Below, piece by piece: positions 35,823 through 46,897 of a stretch of 64,000 bases of DNA. The number at the start of each line of letters is the position of its first letter. Positions within the stretch are counted from its first letter, which is position 1. Position numbers and translations under genes: made by a program. Below the pieces are notes generated by a model. It was not told the DNA's origin, did no database searches, and was given only the letters and a program-made list of their open reading frames with translations. This DNA comes from Calvatia gigantea (Eukaryota > Basidiomycota > Agaricomycetes > Agaricales > Lycoperdaceae), in contig JACAAK010000012.1 of assembly GCA_025093985.1 (NCBI GenBank), forward strand, positions 372,001-436,000, written 5' to 3'.

Positions 35823-36492
35823 AAGAGAGGTTACAGTGCGGATAAACTTATTGTATACCTGCGCGGGTCCAGGCAACCCGTATTGGGTCGCCAGCAGAGC
35901 CCAAAGGATGTGTGTGTCTTGAGATGTATATTTCAACATCGAGTTGGGGAGAGTCACCTTGATCAACCCAAGGGCGCATGTGTGCAGGTTGTTGGCCTGC
36001 CCACTGGCCTTTCTCTCCTCAGCAGTCATGGGGATCAGAGACCCCGGATACAAGGGCTGAGCGGCACGAGTGGCGGTCACAGCTACAGATGGGTGGTCTT
36101 CCTTGTAGGATTGAATATAGACCATGGGCTCAGAAAAAGCCCCAGAGAAATCCCAGCCAGTCCACTCACAGTCGTTCAAGGAAATTGTCATCAGTGTGGA
36201 GTGGAGATGAAGCGACCAGATCGTATAGTTAGCAACTCCACGGAGAACCGGGAGCTGCCTGTAAGCGGTGTAAACGAAACTAGTTTGAACTGTAGTTTGT
36301 CCAGACATCTAAAAAGCAGGTAAACAAGTCAGCTCATGAAGTCAACAGCGAATACATAAGTATGCATCAACAACATGGGACCAAAGGAATCAAGTGGACC
36401 GAAGGCACCACTGTCTCCCAGGTTGTATAACGACCGTAGCCTCCTCAAACCCTACCAGCATCGCTAAACGCAGTCCAGGTGAGCGGCGGTCG

Positions 36493-36504
36493 GGGCCCAT
36501 AACC
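36493..36504 (-). other. Copia-2 primer-binding site
   Basis: GGTTATGGGCCC on the minus strand, directly after the 5' LTR. It is complementary to the initiator tRNA-Met anticodon arm, as in Copia-1 and the LARD. Confidence 0.8.
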
Positions 36505-36937
36505 TGTTGAGACGAGCATACTAAAACAGACCACAGTAGACACAGTGGTGGAGGGTAGTTGTATACTCACTGAGAGATATAGTACTTGAGGTTAGGAAAG
36601 TGGCTAAAAAGTGTTGTAGACATGTAAAAGCAGAAGCTAGATTGTCTAAGGAATCAATGCGTACTCTAGGGGTTTATATACTAGGAGAAACACCCTACAA
36701 CCTGAAACAGGGTGAGCTATTTACTACCAATAGCAATAATAGAGCTACATGTGTTAACAGCAACTATCTAATAGAATAGTCCTACTAGCTACTATATGTG
36801 CGGTATGATGCTGTTTTCTACATACTACGGTATGTCCTTCATAGCTAAAGTCTCTCATCCCGAGAGTGATCGAACATGATCCATTTCAGCTATAAATAGA
36901 CTGAACCAGCGTAGTGGTATGGATCTGTGATTTAACA
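36505..36937 (-). repeat. Copia-2 5' LTR
   Basis: 433 bp, partner of 28616-29048. On the minus strand a TATA-like sequence lies near 36672-36682. Confidence 0.92.
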
Positions 36938-38400
36938 AATGGGAGACTACTACAGGTTAATTGGTAATCTAAGGAATCATAGGGAAGTAAAAAGAAGTAA
37001 TACGAGTCAGAAGAAGCTGGAGACAAGTAGATAGAAGTCCAATGGTGGGATAACAGGAATGGTGGCTTGGGACAAGTCATAAGAAGTGAAGATAGAAGTA
37101 CATGTGGTAAATAAATAAAGAACAGACCAGGGTATAGAGAAAAAGAGTTAATATGATGAGAAAGAAGAGAAGTAAAGTTAGTCCACAGTAGTCCAGAGGT
37201 AAGTTCATAACACTAAGAAGCCCAACAGTATAATAAAAGAGTACTCAATCACTGTAGAACACTATGGCCATTGATGACAGATAGTGGCAGCTATAGGATA
37301 ACCACTGTACTTGACTAAAAGCAATTTTAATAGTGTACCATATGACCAGTTGTGATTCCAGCTGGACCAGGCAGTAAAACTATTCCAATGCATCTATACA
37401 GAGCTACAGAACTCCTCCAATGAGCCTAGACTTGAGAAATAAATCCGATGCACTTAATCTAAAAGAATGATCAGTGTGTTTACAGGAAATGCCACTGTTG
37501 TTAGATTAATGAACAACACTTAGCACTAATGACAAATATGGATGTATTCATGTACAATCCATGGAGACATATAGGAGGACAATTCATGTGATATCTGAAA
37601 TCTCAGATACTCTACATATTTAGAGAAGAATGCAGAACCAGAGAATGGGCTAGAACACAGCCCAGAACAAATAGATACCTGAAATCTTCCTGTATTTCCA
37701 ATGTTTCACTAATCTAATAGGTTGCAACTCTCTTGGCATGCAATCTAATCTTCCAGTTTGTATCTTGCTTGATAATACATTCCTAGTTGTGTAATCATTA
37801 TCTTGTCATAATGAGCACCCAAATAATATATAAACCCTCTCTGAGGTGTCAGGTGTAGCAAGGAACCTACTAGCCATTGCCCAGCCTTTAGAGTGCAGTG
37901 AAAAGCAATCTATTGTGCCTGAGTAAAGCAAGGTAATAAGTTCTTTTGAGATTAACTAGACTAAGTAACTTGAGCTAAGGTTGAGACCTTTTGATCTAAG
38001 AAGAAGACCTTGGGCTTACTTGTGAAGTGAGCTTAGATTAAGAGTGTATTGTATCACTACACCCTAGTACTTGGCATATCACAAGTGTAGGACAGTACAC
38101 TTCTGGTTGTTAACTTGATAAGGGTAAATCTTAGGGAGTACCTGAGGTTCTATGTCCTGTTGACTTCTTGGATAAGGAACATGAGTTGTGCTTTTTTTAC
38201 AGTGTAACTTGGCTTTACTCTTCTTAGCAAAGGTAATTAGCTATTCTAGTGTCCTCTACACATCATTATTTCATGTTATTTTATGGAATTGTCTCACATA
38301 TTGTCAGATTGCCTTTCTATGAACTTGTATTGTGCAGAAATCTTTAAATATCTATTCCATCAGCTTAATCTAAGCCATACATCCCTATCCCACTTCCATT

Positions 38401-39930
38401 CTATTTCTGCCTCTTTACCACTGTGAGGATTTCCTTCTCAGTTGTTGTGTCCATTGTGCACTGCTCATCAGCAGAGTTGAGGAGCATATTGATACCCATG
38501 TGATTTGACTTCTGCAATACATCAGTCACCTCAAGCTCATCCAAGGCACTCTCAAGCTGGTGTTCCACAAGCATAACTGGGTCATCATCATAATTATCAA
38601 TGAGTGAGCTAATAGGAACAGTGGGTTGGGTAGATTGCATAGTATCAGTAGATTGGTCAGGAAGGATGTCAGCCTTCTACCAACAGTGCTAGATTGTGTG
38701 AGTGTCAACTATGCTCCAGGCTGTGTAGGCATACTGCATGCCCTTGAGTTGATTGATGTTGTATATATTAGCCAGTGTAATGCCCATGTCATAGTAGTTG
38801 ATTGCATGCTCAATATACAGCCTACAATAGTATGCTTTAAAGCATCAGATGATGCCCTGGTCAAGCAGTTGAATTCAGGAAGTGAAATTCAGTATGAAAT
38901 TAATGACCTGGATATTTTGGATGTGATCCAGGATAATATGCACAGAGAAGTTATCCTGTAAGAGCAGGACCTTACAGTTTTCATGATAAAGTTTTTGGTC
39001 CCATTTTTCAATCCACTCCCAATAAATAGCCCCTGTCATCCATGCCTTTGCATTGTGGCAGTATTCAAAGCCAAGTTGTACAGCCTTTTTTCTCTGAAAT
39101 GCATGAGGCTGCTTAGCTTTCCCAATAATAAGAGCCTCATGCTTTTCTGACCCATCTACATTGACAGTAAAAATATATGTCAGGCAAACTTTATGGCCCT
39201 TAACACCAGGTTTTGCTTTATTAACAAGACTTCAGTCTAGTAGTAATCTATGTGTACGAGTTGTCAATAAAATCCAGTATCAAAGAGAAAGAACAACACA
39301 TGCATAAAAAAGGCCAATCTCATCCATATTGAAGATATCCTTCAGGTTATACCCTTCTGACTGAATTGTTGCCTGAACCCATACCCTTTCATTCTTTATC
39401 TGAGACTCACTTACTGAGCTAGCCTTACCATGCCATTTTCTCTCCTTCAACCCATTCTAAACCTTGAAGCTTGCTAACCATCCATTACCCAGATAAAGTC
39501 TGTCTTCCTTAGGGATACACAAGAGGTTTGTGAATTTCTGCCATTGCAGGTGGAGGACATCTCCTGTCACAATAATTCCATCCAACATTGTGCAAGACAC
39601 CCAGAGCTCAAGCATTTCTGTGATCTCTAGGTGTTCTGTCTGCCAAGTCTGCTTTGACAAAGCACCCAAACTACCCTCAGTCTTATATCTCTCATAGAGA
39701 GCCTTCTCTTCCTTCAGCCAAGCAGAAATGAATGGCTATTTAATTGTCATCCCATTGAAGTGATCTTGGAACTCTAATACTATTTGAGTTTGGTTTTTGC
39801 TATTGGAATAGGCAATCAAGAACTTCAATTTTCTGTGTAAGCATGGCATTCTTTCATATTTGTCCCTTTCTCTTTTGGACCTTAGAGTGTATGTTTGAAG
39901 TCATTGTAACTGCATTGGACTGGGCATTTG
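38401..39930 (-). pseudogene. Pogo-family transposase (decayed)
   Basis: Reading leftwards, a psq-like HTH (ISAWLKEEKALYERY) is followed by a CENP-B/Tc5-type DNA-binding part at 39457-39669, WQKFTNLLCIPKEDRLYLGN and GWLASFK. Next come NGLKERKWHGKASS and the DDE domain: FNMDEIGLFYA (first Asp), VNVDGSEKHEALIIGKAKQP, LLLQDNFSVH (second Asp) and LDQGIISCFKAYY (third Asp). The last open part (38401-38640) is acidic. Stops and frame changes occur throughout. This family moves by cut and paste into TA. The element at 50480-50676 is a possible relative without coding sequence. Confidence 0.85.
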
Positions 39931-40338
39931 GGCCTGTTTAATCAGGTTCAGCTGCAGTAACTACTTGTATATCTATATCAACACATATGTTTTTGTATGT
40001 TCCCAACTACCTTCAGATCCCCTACAGCTTCTCTGAGCCAATTTGCTACCACTGTCTGTGTTTCATCAAGATCCCCAAGCTGCACATTTGGCTGTTTCTT
40101 CAGATCACCAATGAGTCAGACTTCTTCAATAAGGTTGGCTCTATTGTCAAGCTAACTCGCATCTACATCAGAGATTTTTTGGCCAGATGCCAACCACATT
40201 GTGAGAATGTCTTTTTATGATTGAACCTGGTACTCAATGGTGTGCAAGTCTTTCTCTAAAGTTTGTACAAGTAAGGTGGGCATCTTTAAGGTTGGGATAA
40301 TGGTTGAAAAAAATTTCTACTATTTCTGTATTGTTAAG

Positions 40339-40776
40339 TGTTGAGACGAGTATACAAACAACCACAGTAATAATCACAGTGATGGAGGGTAGTCATACTT
40401 ACTGAGAGTAGAGCTTGTTGAGTAGAGAAGACTTGCTAAGAAGAGTGTAGACGAGTAAAGCAAGAGCTGAATAGTCTAAGGAATAATATATATACATAAG
40501 GGTTTATATACAAGTATCCTTGGTGAAACACCCTATAACCTGAGTTCAGGGAGAGCTATTTACTACCAATAGCATATCTAGAGCATAATGCATTAACAGC
40601 ACCTATCTAATTAATAGTTCTAACTAGCAACAAGTAGTGCAGTATGATGCTGTTTCCTACAAGAATGTAGCAATAGTTCATAGCATATATTACTCACTCC
40701 GAGAGTGACATTCTCTAGATCTGTTTCATTTATATTTAGAATAAACCAACATAGTGGTACAGATCAAGATTCAATA
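40339..40776 (-). repeat. Solo LTR related to the Copia LTRs (diverged)
   Basis: From TGTTGAGACGAGTATAC to AAGATTCAATA, about 438 bp, with the same internal blocks as the Copia LTRs (GGTTTATATACAAG, GCAGTATGATGCTGTTTCC). The end is CAATA where intact copies have AACA. A degraded flanking repeat, TTAAG against TTGAA, is possible. It lies within the pogo element near its right end. Confidence 0.8.
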
Positions 40777-41271
40777 TTGAAGACTACTTCAGACAAGCTA
40801 AAGACTTAATGTTACATTCTGAATATGGAAAACTGCCATATATAGTCATGGGCACTATGGATTTTCACCACCAAACAGCTATGGGTTATGGGGTATCACA
40901 GGTTTATGAGTTATGGCCTGATTCTGCCTGCAAACCAAGTTGGTGGGAACAAAATCCTATGAGATATCACAGGTTATAGGTTATAACAAGTATGGGTTAT
41001 AACAGGTTTGACTGTAACATAAGTGTTGTAAGATCAATATGAGATATTGATCTATTGATTGTGTATCATGATGCAATTGATTGCAGATCAGTATTGATGT
41101 AAAAGTGCCATAAATATTGCATATTCATAACACTGACAAATAATTAAAAAATAATGTTGTATGAAAGGGACAGTTGATGGTATTCAGAACTGTGACCTCC
41201 AATAGTGATAAACTGGCTCATTTAGCTAGCATGGCAATGGCTCTGCTGATGGATAAGCCTAGGTCTATGAG

Positions 41272-42377
41272 TCACCTTAGATGCAGAGAGACTCCTGAAA
41301 TATTATAATTCAGCCTAAGGGTGTGTGTAAGTATGTGGTCCTCCAGCTGGGATGGGACAATGGGGTTTACCAAGTCAGGGCGCATCCTGATGAGTGTATA
41401 GGCAATTGTTTTCATGAATGGTAATTGCCCAGGCTTGCTGCATGAACCAGTAATAAATGGCAGCATTCGTCGCCAGGATGCTGAAACACCAGGCCGGGCA
41501 ACAGTCCACCGCACCATGCTTGCACCTTCAAACCAGGAAGGATACCACCCGGCCTCGGCCCAATCGATCAGCCAGAGCTGACCATCATGTCCGAGAATAA
41601 TATTTCGTGGGTGGAGGTCCATATGGGTAAAATTAAGAGGTGAAGTAGAGTCAAATGGTGCAACACCTAACCCCTTCCCGCGAAAACGTTGCATGGCTCG
41701 AAGGCGATTATTGTACCATTTTACCAGGTCATGGTAGGATGAAAAAGGACCGGCAGGCCTCTCCGTGAAGAGCCGTCCAATGCAAAGACCTGGTGTCCCA
41801 TCAGTGGTTGGTGGTCCAGGAAAAAGGGGGGGTCCAGTAGTCAACTGTAGAGAGCGTAATTGGTGAATGTAGTAGCGAAGGGTGAGTGCCACCCGGAACC
41901 GTTTCCACCAACAGAGCGATGGCCAGACGTCTTTAAGAGGCACCCCCGGTATGAATTGTTGCACAAGGTAGTCATCGATGAAACCGGTGCCACGCTCCCG
42001 CATCTTGATCCGACGCTCTGCTTTAGGTACAGGAATGCAGGTATTGTTGCGAACGAGTTCCATCGAGAGATACTCTTGGTCAATGATATCAGCAGACGTC
42101 CATTTCGCAACGGCATCAGCCGCAATAGTATAGACGCCGGCAAATCCAAGCTTCGACGTGTACGGGATGGAGAACCTGGCAGATTCAAGTTTTGGTGCAG
42201 AAGAAAGTAACTCAACAAGCTCTGCATCGGTTTTGCCTGATATACTGAGGGAACGCTGTTCGTGCTGGTCAATATACCGTAAGTGTATGGCAGAAATAGT
42301 CTCACCAGCCGGTTACCAGTACGGTGGCAAAGTAGTAGCGGGCTCAGCAGGTTAAACAGAAAATCTTGCCACTGCAT
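41272..42377 (-). CDS. APH-fold kinase (aminoglycoside phosphotransferase-like), copy 2 (intact)
   Basis: A protein of the fungal phosphotransferase family with the APH fold; the substrate of such fungal members is generally unknown. Exon 1 is 42377-42306 (24 codons) and exon 2 is 42264-41272. They are joined by a 41-bp GT-AG intron in phase 0, giving 354 codons without a stop. The catalytic loop HMDLHPRN is at about residues 238-245 and the metal-binding LIDWAEAGWYPSWFE begins near 256. The ligands are in the usual order. The N-lobe contains MELVRNNTCIPVP and MRERGTGFIDDYLVQQFIPG, with the latter acting as the hinge. The very short intron could instead be an old frameshift. The paralogue at 1090-2000 is broken. 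Confidence 0.82.
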
Positions 42378-42523
42378 TGAAGTGGAAGAAACTGAGAGGT
42401 TAAAACTTAAATCGTGGGACAAGAAAAAGGGAGTCACCGAGGCGTTATTTATGCCCTGTGGGATAGGGGATGTTTCTGATCGTCAGCGTCGCACTTCTCC
42501 TGATAAAGGTCAGTTTCAGCTTC

Positions 42524-42528
42524 GACAG
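42524..42528. other. Empty target site of Copia-1
   Basis: The single GACAG in CAGCTTCGACAGGGGCCG is the site that in copy 1 is duplicated on both sides of Copia-1. Flanking bases on the right (CTTGGAAACTCC) and left (TTCTCCTGATAAAGG) match the copy 1 flanks with some changes. Confidence 0.8.
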
Positions 42529-42849
42529 GGGCCGTATGTCTTGGAAACTCCTTTGCTGGAAAGGGACATAGCTGATAACCTGCCTGCATTTCATGAATGT
42601 CGTTTTCCACGTCATTAACTTGTACCAAGTTTTGTCTTATGATGGTTTCGAGGCCTGCGAGATTTTCTGAGTTAAACATATTGACACCGAGGGCTCATCT
42701 GAAGCCCATTTGTCACCACGAAATCTATTAGGGGTGTATTTGTCAATGCAGTCTGATCATGAATCAGTACTATCAGTACTGAAACCCAAAAGCAGGGGAT
42801 CCTTGTAAAAACGGGCGGAGCACTCTACATAAATCATACCCCTCCCCCG

Positions 42850-45229
42850 CTCTTCTCCACCGGAATAACCCTCCTATCCCTCCCTTGCTCCCTCTTCAAT
42901 CCGCTACCGCTGACCTCTGTAGGTGACACACTAACCTCCCTCAGACCTCCACTGACCTCCAAAACTCTTCCCATTCCAACTCTGAACATCCCCTGAAACC
43001 TGCCTCCTCAAGGACATATTCTAGCTCCTTCCGCGTGATGCCTTCGTACCCTGGTACCTGCTTCAGGATATCCAGAACCGAACGTGTGGCAAGTTTTCCT
43101 TTCGGCCCTCCATGCGTAACGCTCGCACTTTCAGTGTCAGGCAAGGCGGAAGAAGAGTATTTATCGAAAACACTCCCCAGAACTCCAACTTCGCCAACTT
43201 CAAACCTTGCCCTTCCCAAGACTCTCGTCTTCTCCGTGCTGCCCCCACTTGCAACGCTCTTTCCAACACCAGGACTGAGACACTTCTGAAGTAGGTCGAC
43301 GATCCACCATACACTCCTCTCCCCGCGCTCAACCCAACCTCGGGGCTCGAGCCTCTGTCTGACCCACCATACCCCACCGTCACCCACAACATACCCCTCG
43401 TCGAGACCCATACTGCCAACGAGAAAGTCTAGGGTATCTTTAATTTGTTTAGTCCTTTCGCGGCGGGTCCATCCGAGTTCGTCGGCATGATATCGATGAC
43501 TCGAGGAAGTGCTTGGAGTGCTGCACGTGCGTTGAGGAAGGAGAGGCGAGTGCGCCGTGCGAGAACGTCGAGGGCTGTTTGGGCGTATTCGTGTCTTATT
43601 GCGTACCGGACTTCTGCTTCTATGACTGTTTGCAATACACGTTAAACGTTGGGTTTGATGTCAGAGAGGATGAGACACGCACGAGGGTATTGTGATACGA
43701 GCTGTTTGCCGTGCAAGGGCCAATTTTCTCCTGTCAGTTCCGCAAGTGCGCACACTGTCCACGCGCGATCACCGTAATTATCCGAAAGGTGTTTCGCCAC
43801 GTTCGTGTCAAGGCCATACTGCACCCTACAATGGGTCAAACATCTCCTAAAATCAAACGAAAAAGTCCGATCAACTCACTGTTTGAATCAATCCAATAAA
43901 CATATTCCTACTCCACCCATCACTTCCAACCAACCTCAACTGTTCTGTCATACATCCACTCTTCACCTTTCCCTCCAACCCAAACTCCTTCACCGCCCTA
44001 TCAACAGTCTCCTCCGCCATCGCTCTATACGTCGTCCACTTCCCTCCAGCAATCGTCAACAAACCACTCTCACTAACGTGGACCACATGATTCCTAACCA
44101 GCCCTTCAGTCGAACCCGCACCAGGGTTTTTCACGAGCGGTCTCAATCCACTCCACGCACTCAGCACATCCCCGCGACGGACTTTGATATCTGGCGCCAG
44201 GTACGACCGGACTTCGTCCAATACCCAACGGATATCTTCTTCACTGGCGCTCGGGTTCCGTGAGATGGGTGCAGGGGAGTCAGTCGTATCTGCGATGGTG
44301 TTTCCTTGCCAGGGTAGGAAGAAAATCACACGCCCATCAGAAGTAGCTGGGTCCAAAAGACCCATTTTGCGCGGGGAGTAATAGTTGGGGAGGGTAATGT
44401 GAACACCGGAGGAGGGCTGGACTACGGGTTTGTGGGAGGGGTCATCGAGTGTAAGGAGGGTATCTGCGAAGGGACCCGTGGCGTTGATAATGCCTTTTGC
44501 ACGGACAGACCATTCGTTGCCTGTGAGGTTATCGCGGATGCTCGCGCCTGTTAGTTTGCCGTTGGAATCTTTCTGAAGTTGTGTCACTTCGCAGTAGTTG
44601 GCGACGGTTGCACCGTGTTTGACTGCGCTCATGATGAGTGCGATGTTCATTCTTGAGTCGTTGTGTTGTCCTAGACTCGCATTAAATATTTTGATTATTT
44701 GTTTATATACGCAGACTGGCTTACTGTCGTAGTAGACTACGGCTCCAACAAGACCTTCACCCTTGAGCATCGGGAAAGTCTCCAGAGCCTTCCCTTTACT
44801 CATCACATATGATGTCTTGGTTGACTTCGATGACGTGCCTAGGAAAAATCAAAAATCACATGTCGATCAATAACCCTCCAGCCCCCACTCGTAAAACTCA
44901 CCGGCGGCAAAATCATCACGCTCAACCAAGGCAACCTTCAACCCTCTACTCGCAGCATCGACCACAACACCGGCACCCGTTGCTCCACCACCGACAATCA
45001 GCAGATCAAATTCTTGACTTGGCTCTTTGCCAGATTTTCGTAACTGTGTGAGCATTTCGGCGCGAGAGGGTGGTGTCCATGGTGGTGGTGGACGCCTTGT
45101 TTCTTTCGTACTTGAAGGATACGCCGGTCCCGAGTTGAGGTACCAGTAGAATCCGCCTGTTGCAAGTGCAGTGCTGCCTGTTGCATAGGCTAGTGTACGC
45201 CTCGAGAAGAGGCGACGAAGGATGGCCAT
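42850..45229 (-). pseudogene. GUT2: FAD-dependent glycerol-3-phosphate dehydrogenase, copy 2 (broken)
   Basis: Most of the protein aligns closely with copy 1 and the same splice sites are present. Three lesions are visible. A 231-bp in-frame loss near 44817 removes 77 residues, from [10 protein letters not shown] to KENME, including part of the FAD-contact region. A 1-bp loss near 43484 (GTCGGCATG against GTCGGACATG) shifts the frame in the last exon. A second 1-bp loss near 42963 alters the C-terminus. Remnants such as [20 protein letters not shown] stay recognisable. It cannot yield an active enzyme. Confidence 0.88.
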
Positions 45230-46162
45230 GGGTGGTGGGAGAGGTGTGCAGTTGTGGATGTGACTGCGAGATTGTCGGAAATGTTATGTGAACGTTCCTC
45301 TGCCAGTATGAATCCGAGTTAACCTCATAACGCACGTCGCAAGAAAGAAGTCGCTCACAGAAGCGTTGAGTGGTTAGATTTGTTCTATGAATGAGTCTTC
45401 CACATGTACCACACTACCGAGGGTCCTGGGACGCAGAGCCAAAGGGAATGGAAATGTTGAGTTGCTCCGCACAATATAAGTATCCCACAAATGACGGCAA
45501 GAATTGATAGCCTCCCCGGCCCGGATAGCCGAGCGGGCCTTCGCGCATCATGCAGGATCCGATACTTACCATACCCCTGGTAAGTAACTAGTTACACGTG
45601 GAGATTCGAGAACCTTGACTTGCCCATGGCCAGCGCTGGAATTTAAAAGCTTGAAGCTTGAGCTCGAAGCTTGAAGTACCCTGAATGACATAACAACATA
45701 CGTCGCGCCAACACGTTCCGCATGTCACGCGCAGTCATGTTTAGGGGTTCAAAGCCTTTTCGTACTGAGACAACTTGTCTACTGTAAACCGTGCCCAAGC
45801 CTTGGATTTCTGCCCTCTACTCCCATTATCAGGTTGTCCTACGCTCCCTCATATACACGTATCCAGCCCACAAAACTCTCCGACAATAAACTTCGTGAGC
45901 ATGCCACTTCCCCCGAGTTTGCTAGCGATCCCTCCTGCTTCCTGCGCCAGTTTGTGATGGTGGGTGTTAGCACACATGGTTAACTTGCTCAGGACCACTT
46001 TACCTCGGTTCCCGAACAACTTGCCGCTTTAATTGACCGAGAGCCGATACAAGTAGCGCTCCCAGTCACTTTTAAACTCGAGCCGCAACGCCATCCTCCC
46101 ACAGCCCTTCGCTTGTTCCTGGACGCTCAAAAAATGGTGAAACTAACGAATTCTTCAGCAAC

Positions 46163-46783
46163 ATGTACTCTTTGCCCAACAGGCCCGCCACTATTATCGC
46201 CACTGGAGGGCTGAAGAATCATCCGCAAGCGTTTGAAATGCTAGTTACCCACATCGTCGTCGGCGGTACCACCACCTCGGACGGCAAACTATTTCATTTC
46301 CGCTTGTTACTCGTCAACGACAACTCTTCAACACACGAGGGTAGGACAGTCGTTCGACTTGACATGCGACCATCCTACACAGACCTCAACAACCTGACCC
46401 GTGGTGTGCTATTGGTGGAGTACCTGGCCGAAGGAGACCCGGGTTCTCTAGAAACCTCCTTCACCGCACTTGTTCACTCAGGCACTACCGCAGGCGAGAT
46501 CTGCGAATACTTAATCAACGACCTTAAGATGGATCTTTTTGAGTAAGCACAACCTCACTCTACGGATGTCGGTGTATGAGGTTGACCATCGGTCAGTTTT
46601 ACCCTCGAAGGAACGGGCTGCCGTCACTGGTGTGCCACGGCCCTTGAGAAACTTACTAGTGTTGGAATGGTTCAAGGCGATGACATTGGGAAAAATTTCC
46701 AGGAGTATGAGCAACGTGAGGCGGCCAAGTGGGGTGCCAAAATTCCTATGCCTGGCCCCCGAGGATCCTTTTATGCTCAATGA
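46163..46783 (+). CDS. Small uncharacterised fungal protein, copy 2 (intact)
   Basis: Exon 1 is 46163-46542 and exon 2 is 46597-46783, with a 54-bp GT-AG intron, giving 188 codons. I do not recognise a named family. The features shared with the relatives at 26823 and 61640 are a central beta-rich segment (THIVVGGTTTSDGKLFHFRL), VEYLAEGDP, and a second-exon part GTGCRHWCATALEKL followed by a short basic/Pro end with GSFY. The G-x-GCRHW segment is the strongest common signature. No signal peptide or membrane segment is seen. It lies downstream of the dehydrogenase in the opposite orientation, as in copy 1. Confidence 0.75.
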
Positions 46784-46897
46784 TACGGATTGAATTGTAG
46801 GTTGGCAGGTCGTTGATATAGTAGATGACAGTTACTCTTTGAAGGATAGCGATAGACAACAATTCTCTACTTATGTACAATATATTCCCATCATATC

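Larger units (their letters stand above)
33882..36308 (-). pseudogene. Copia-2 Gag N-terminal part (broken and rearranged)
   Basis: The frame starts MSGQTTVQTSFVYTAYRQ at 36308 and runs as a copia Gag to KFIRTV at about 35832, where Tc1/mariner sequence interrupts it. Gag-like sequence resumes left of the transposon near 34640, with many changes, to about 34386. Next comes an RNase H fragment in the opposite orientation (34253-34380). A second copy of the Gln-rich CAG-repeat segment follows (34168-34252), and then the regular Gln-rich tract (33882-34060). No Gag of normal length can be made. Confidence 0.85.
28616..36937 (-). mobile_element. Copia-2: Ty1/copia LTR retrotransposon
   Basis: Two 433-bp LTRs (28616-29048 and 36505-36937) with target duplication AATGG at 28611-28615 and 36938-36942. 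The coding strand is minus. PBS, leader and domain order match Copia-1, and this copy is better preserved in pol. Gag is disrupted by a Tc1/mariner fragment, a duplicated CAG-repeat segment and an inverted piece of RNase H. Confidence 0.93.
28283..37212. repeat. Solo LTR of family C (copy C2), interrupted by Copia-2
   Basis: It starts TGTTACATGTGTTACC and ends GTTCATAACA, flanked by CTAAG at 28278-28282 and 37213-37217. Net length is about 603 bp after removing Copia-2 and one copy of its target duplication. It is the reverse complement of the C1 copy at 3501-4098. The uninterrupted target is preserved in R copy 2 near 52850-52860. Confidence 0.88.
28185..38042. repeat. Unclassified repeat R, copy 1 (interrupted)
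   Basis: The parts 28185-28282 and 37218-38042 together match the reverse complement of 52011-52945 over about 930 bp. One end, GCTTAGATTAAGA, is sharp in both copies. The motif TAATCTAA or its complement occurs about once per 100 bp in both orientations. The insertion of solo LTR C2 splits this copy with target duplication CTAAG; the other copy shows the empty site. Confidence 0.7.
27419..41014 (-). mobile_element. Pogo-type DNA transposon hosting nested elements
   Basis: Terminal inverted repeats begin CAGTCGAACCTGCTATAACC at 27419 and end ATGGGTTATAACAGGTTTGACTG in the reverse sense at 41014. Both are flanked by TA (27417-27418 and 41015-41016), the Tc1/mariner/pogo target. Sub-terminal copies of ATGGGTTAT and TATCACAGGT occur near both ends. 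The minus strand encodes a decayed transposase with CENP-B-type and DDE domains. Without nested insertions the element is about 4 kb or less. It inserted between the two copies of the host block. Confidence 0.82.
41290..46670. repeat. Segmental duplication, copy 2 (uninterrupted)
   Basis: Collinear with 1081-2144 plus 22647-27312 in the same orientation. The two differ by point changes and scattered indels. Copy 2 lacks Copia-1. Copy 2 continues past 46670 with sequence not present in copy 1. Confidence 0.85.
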
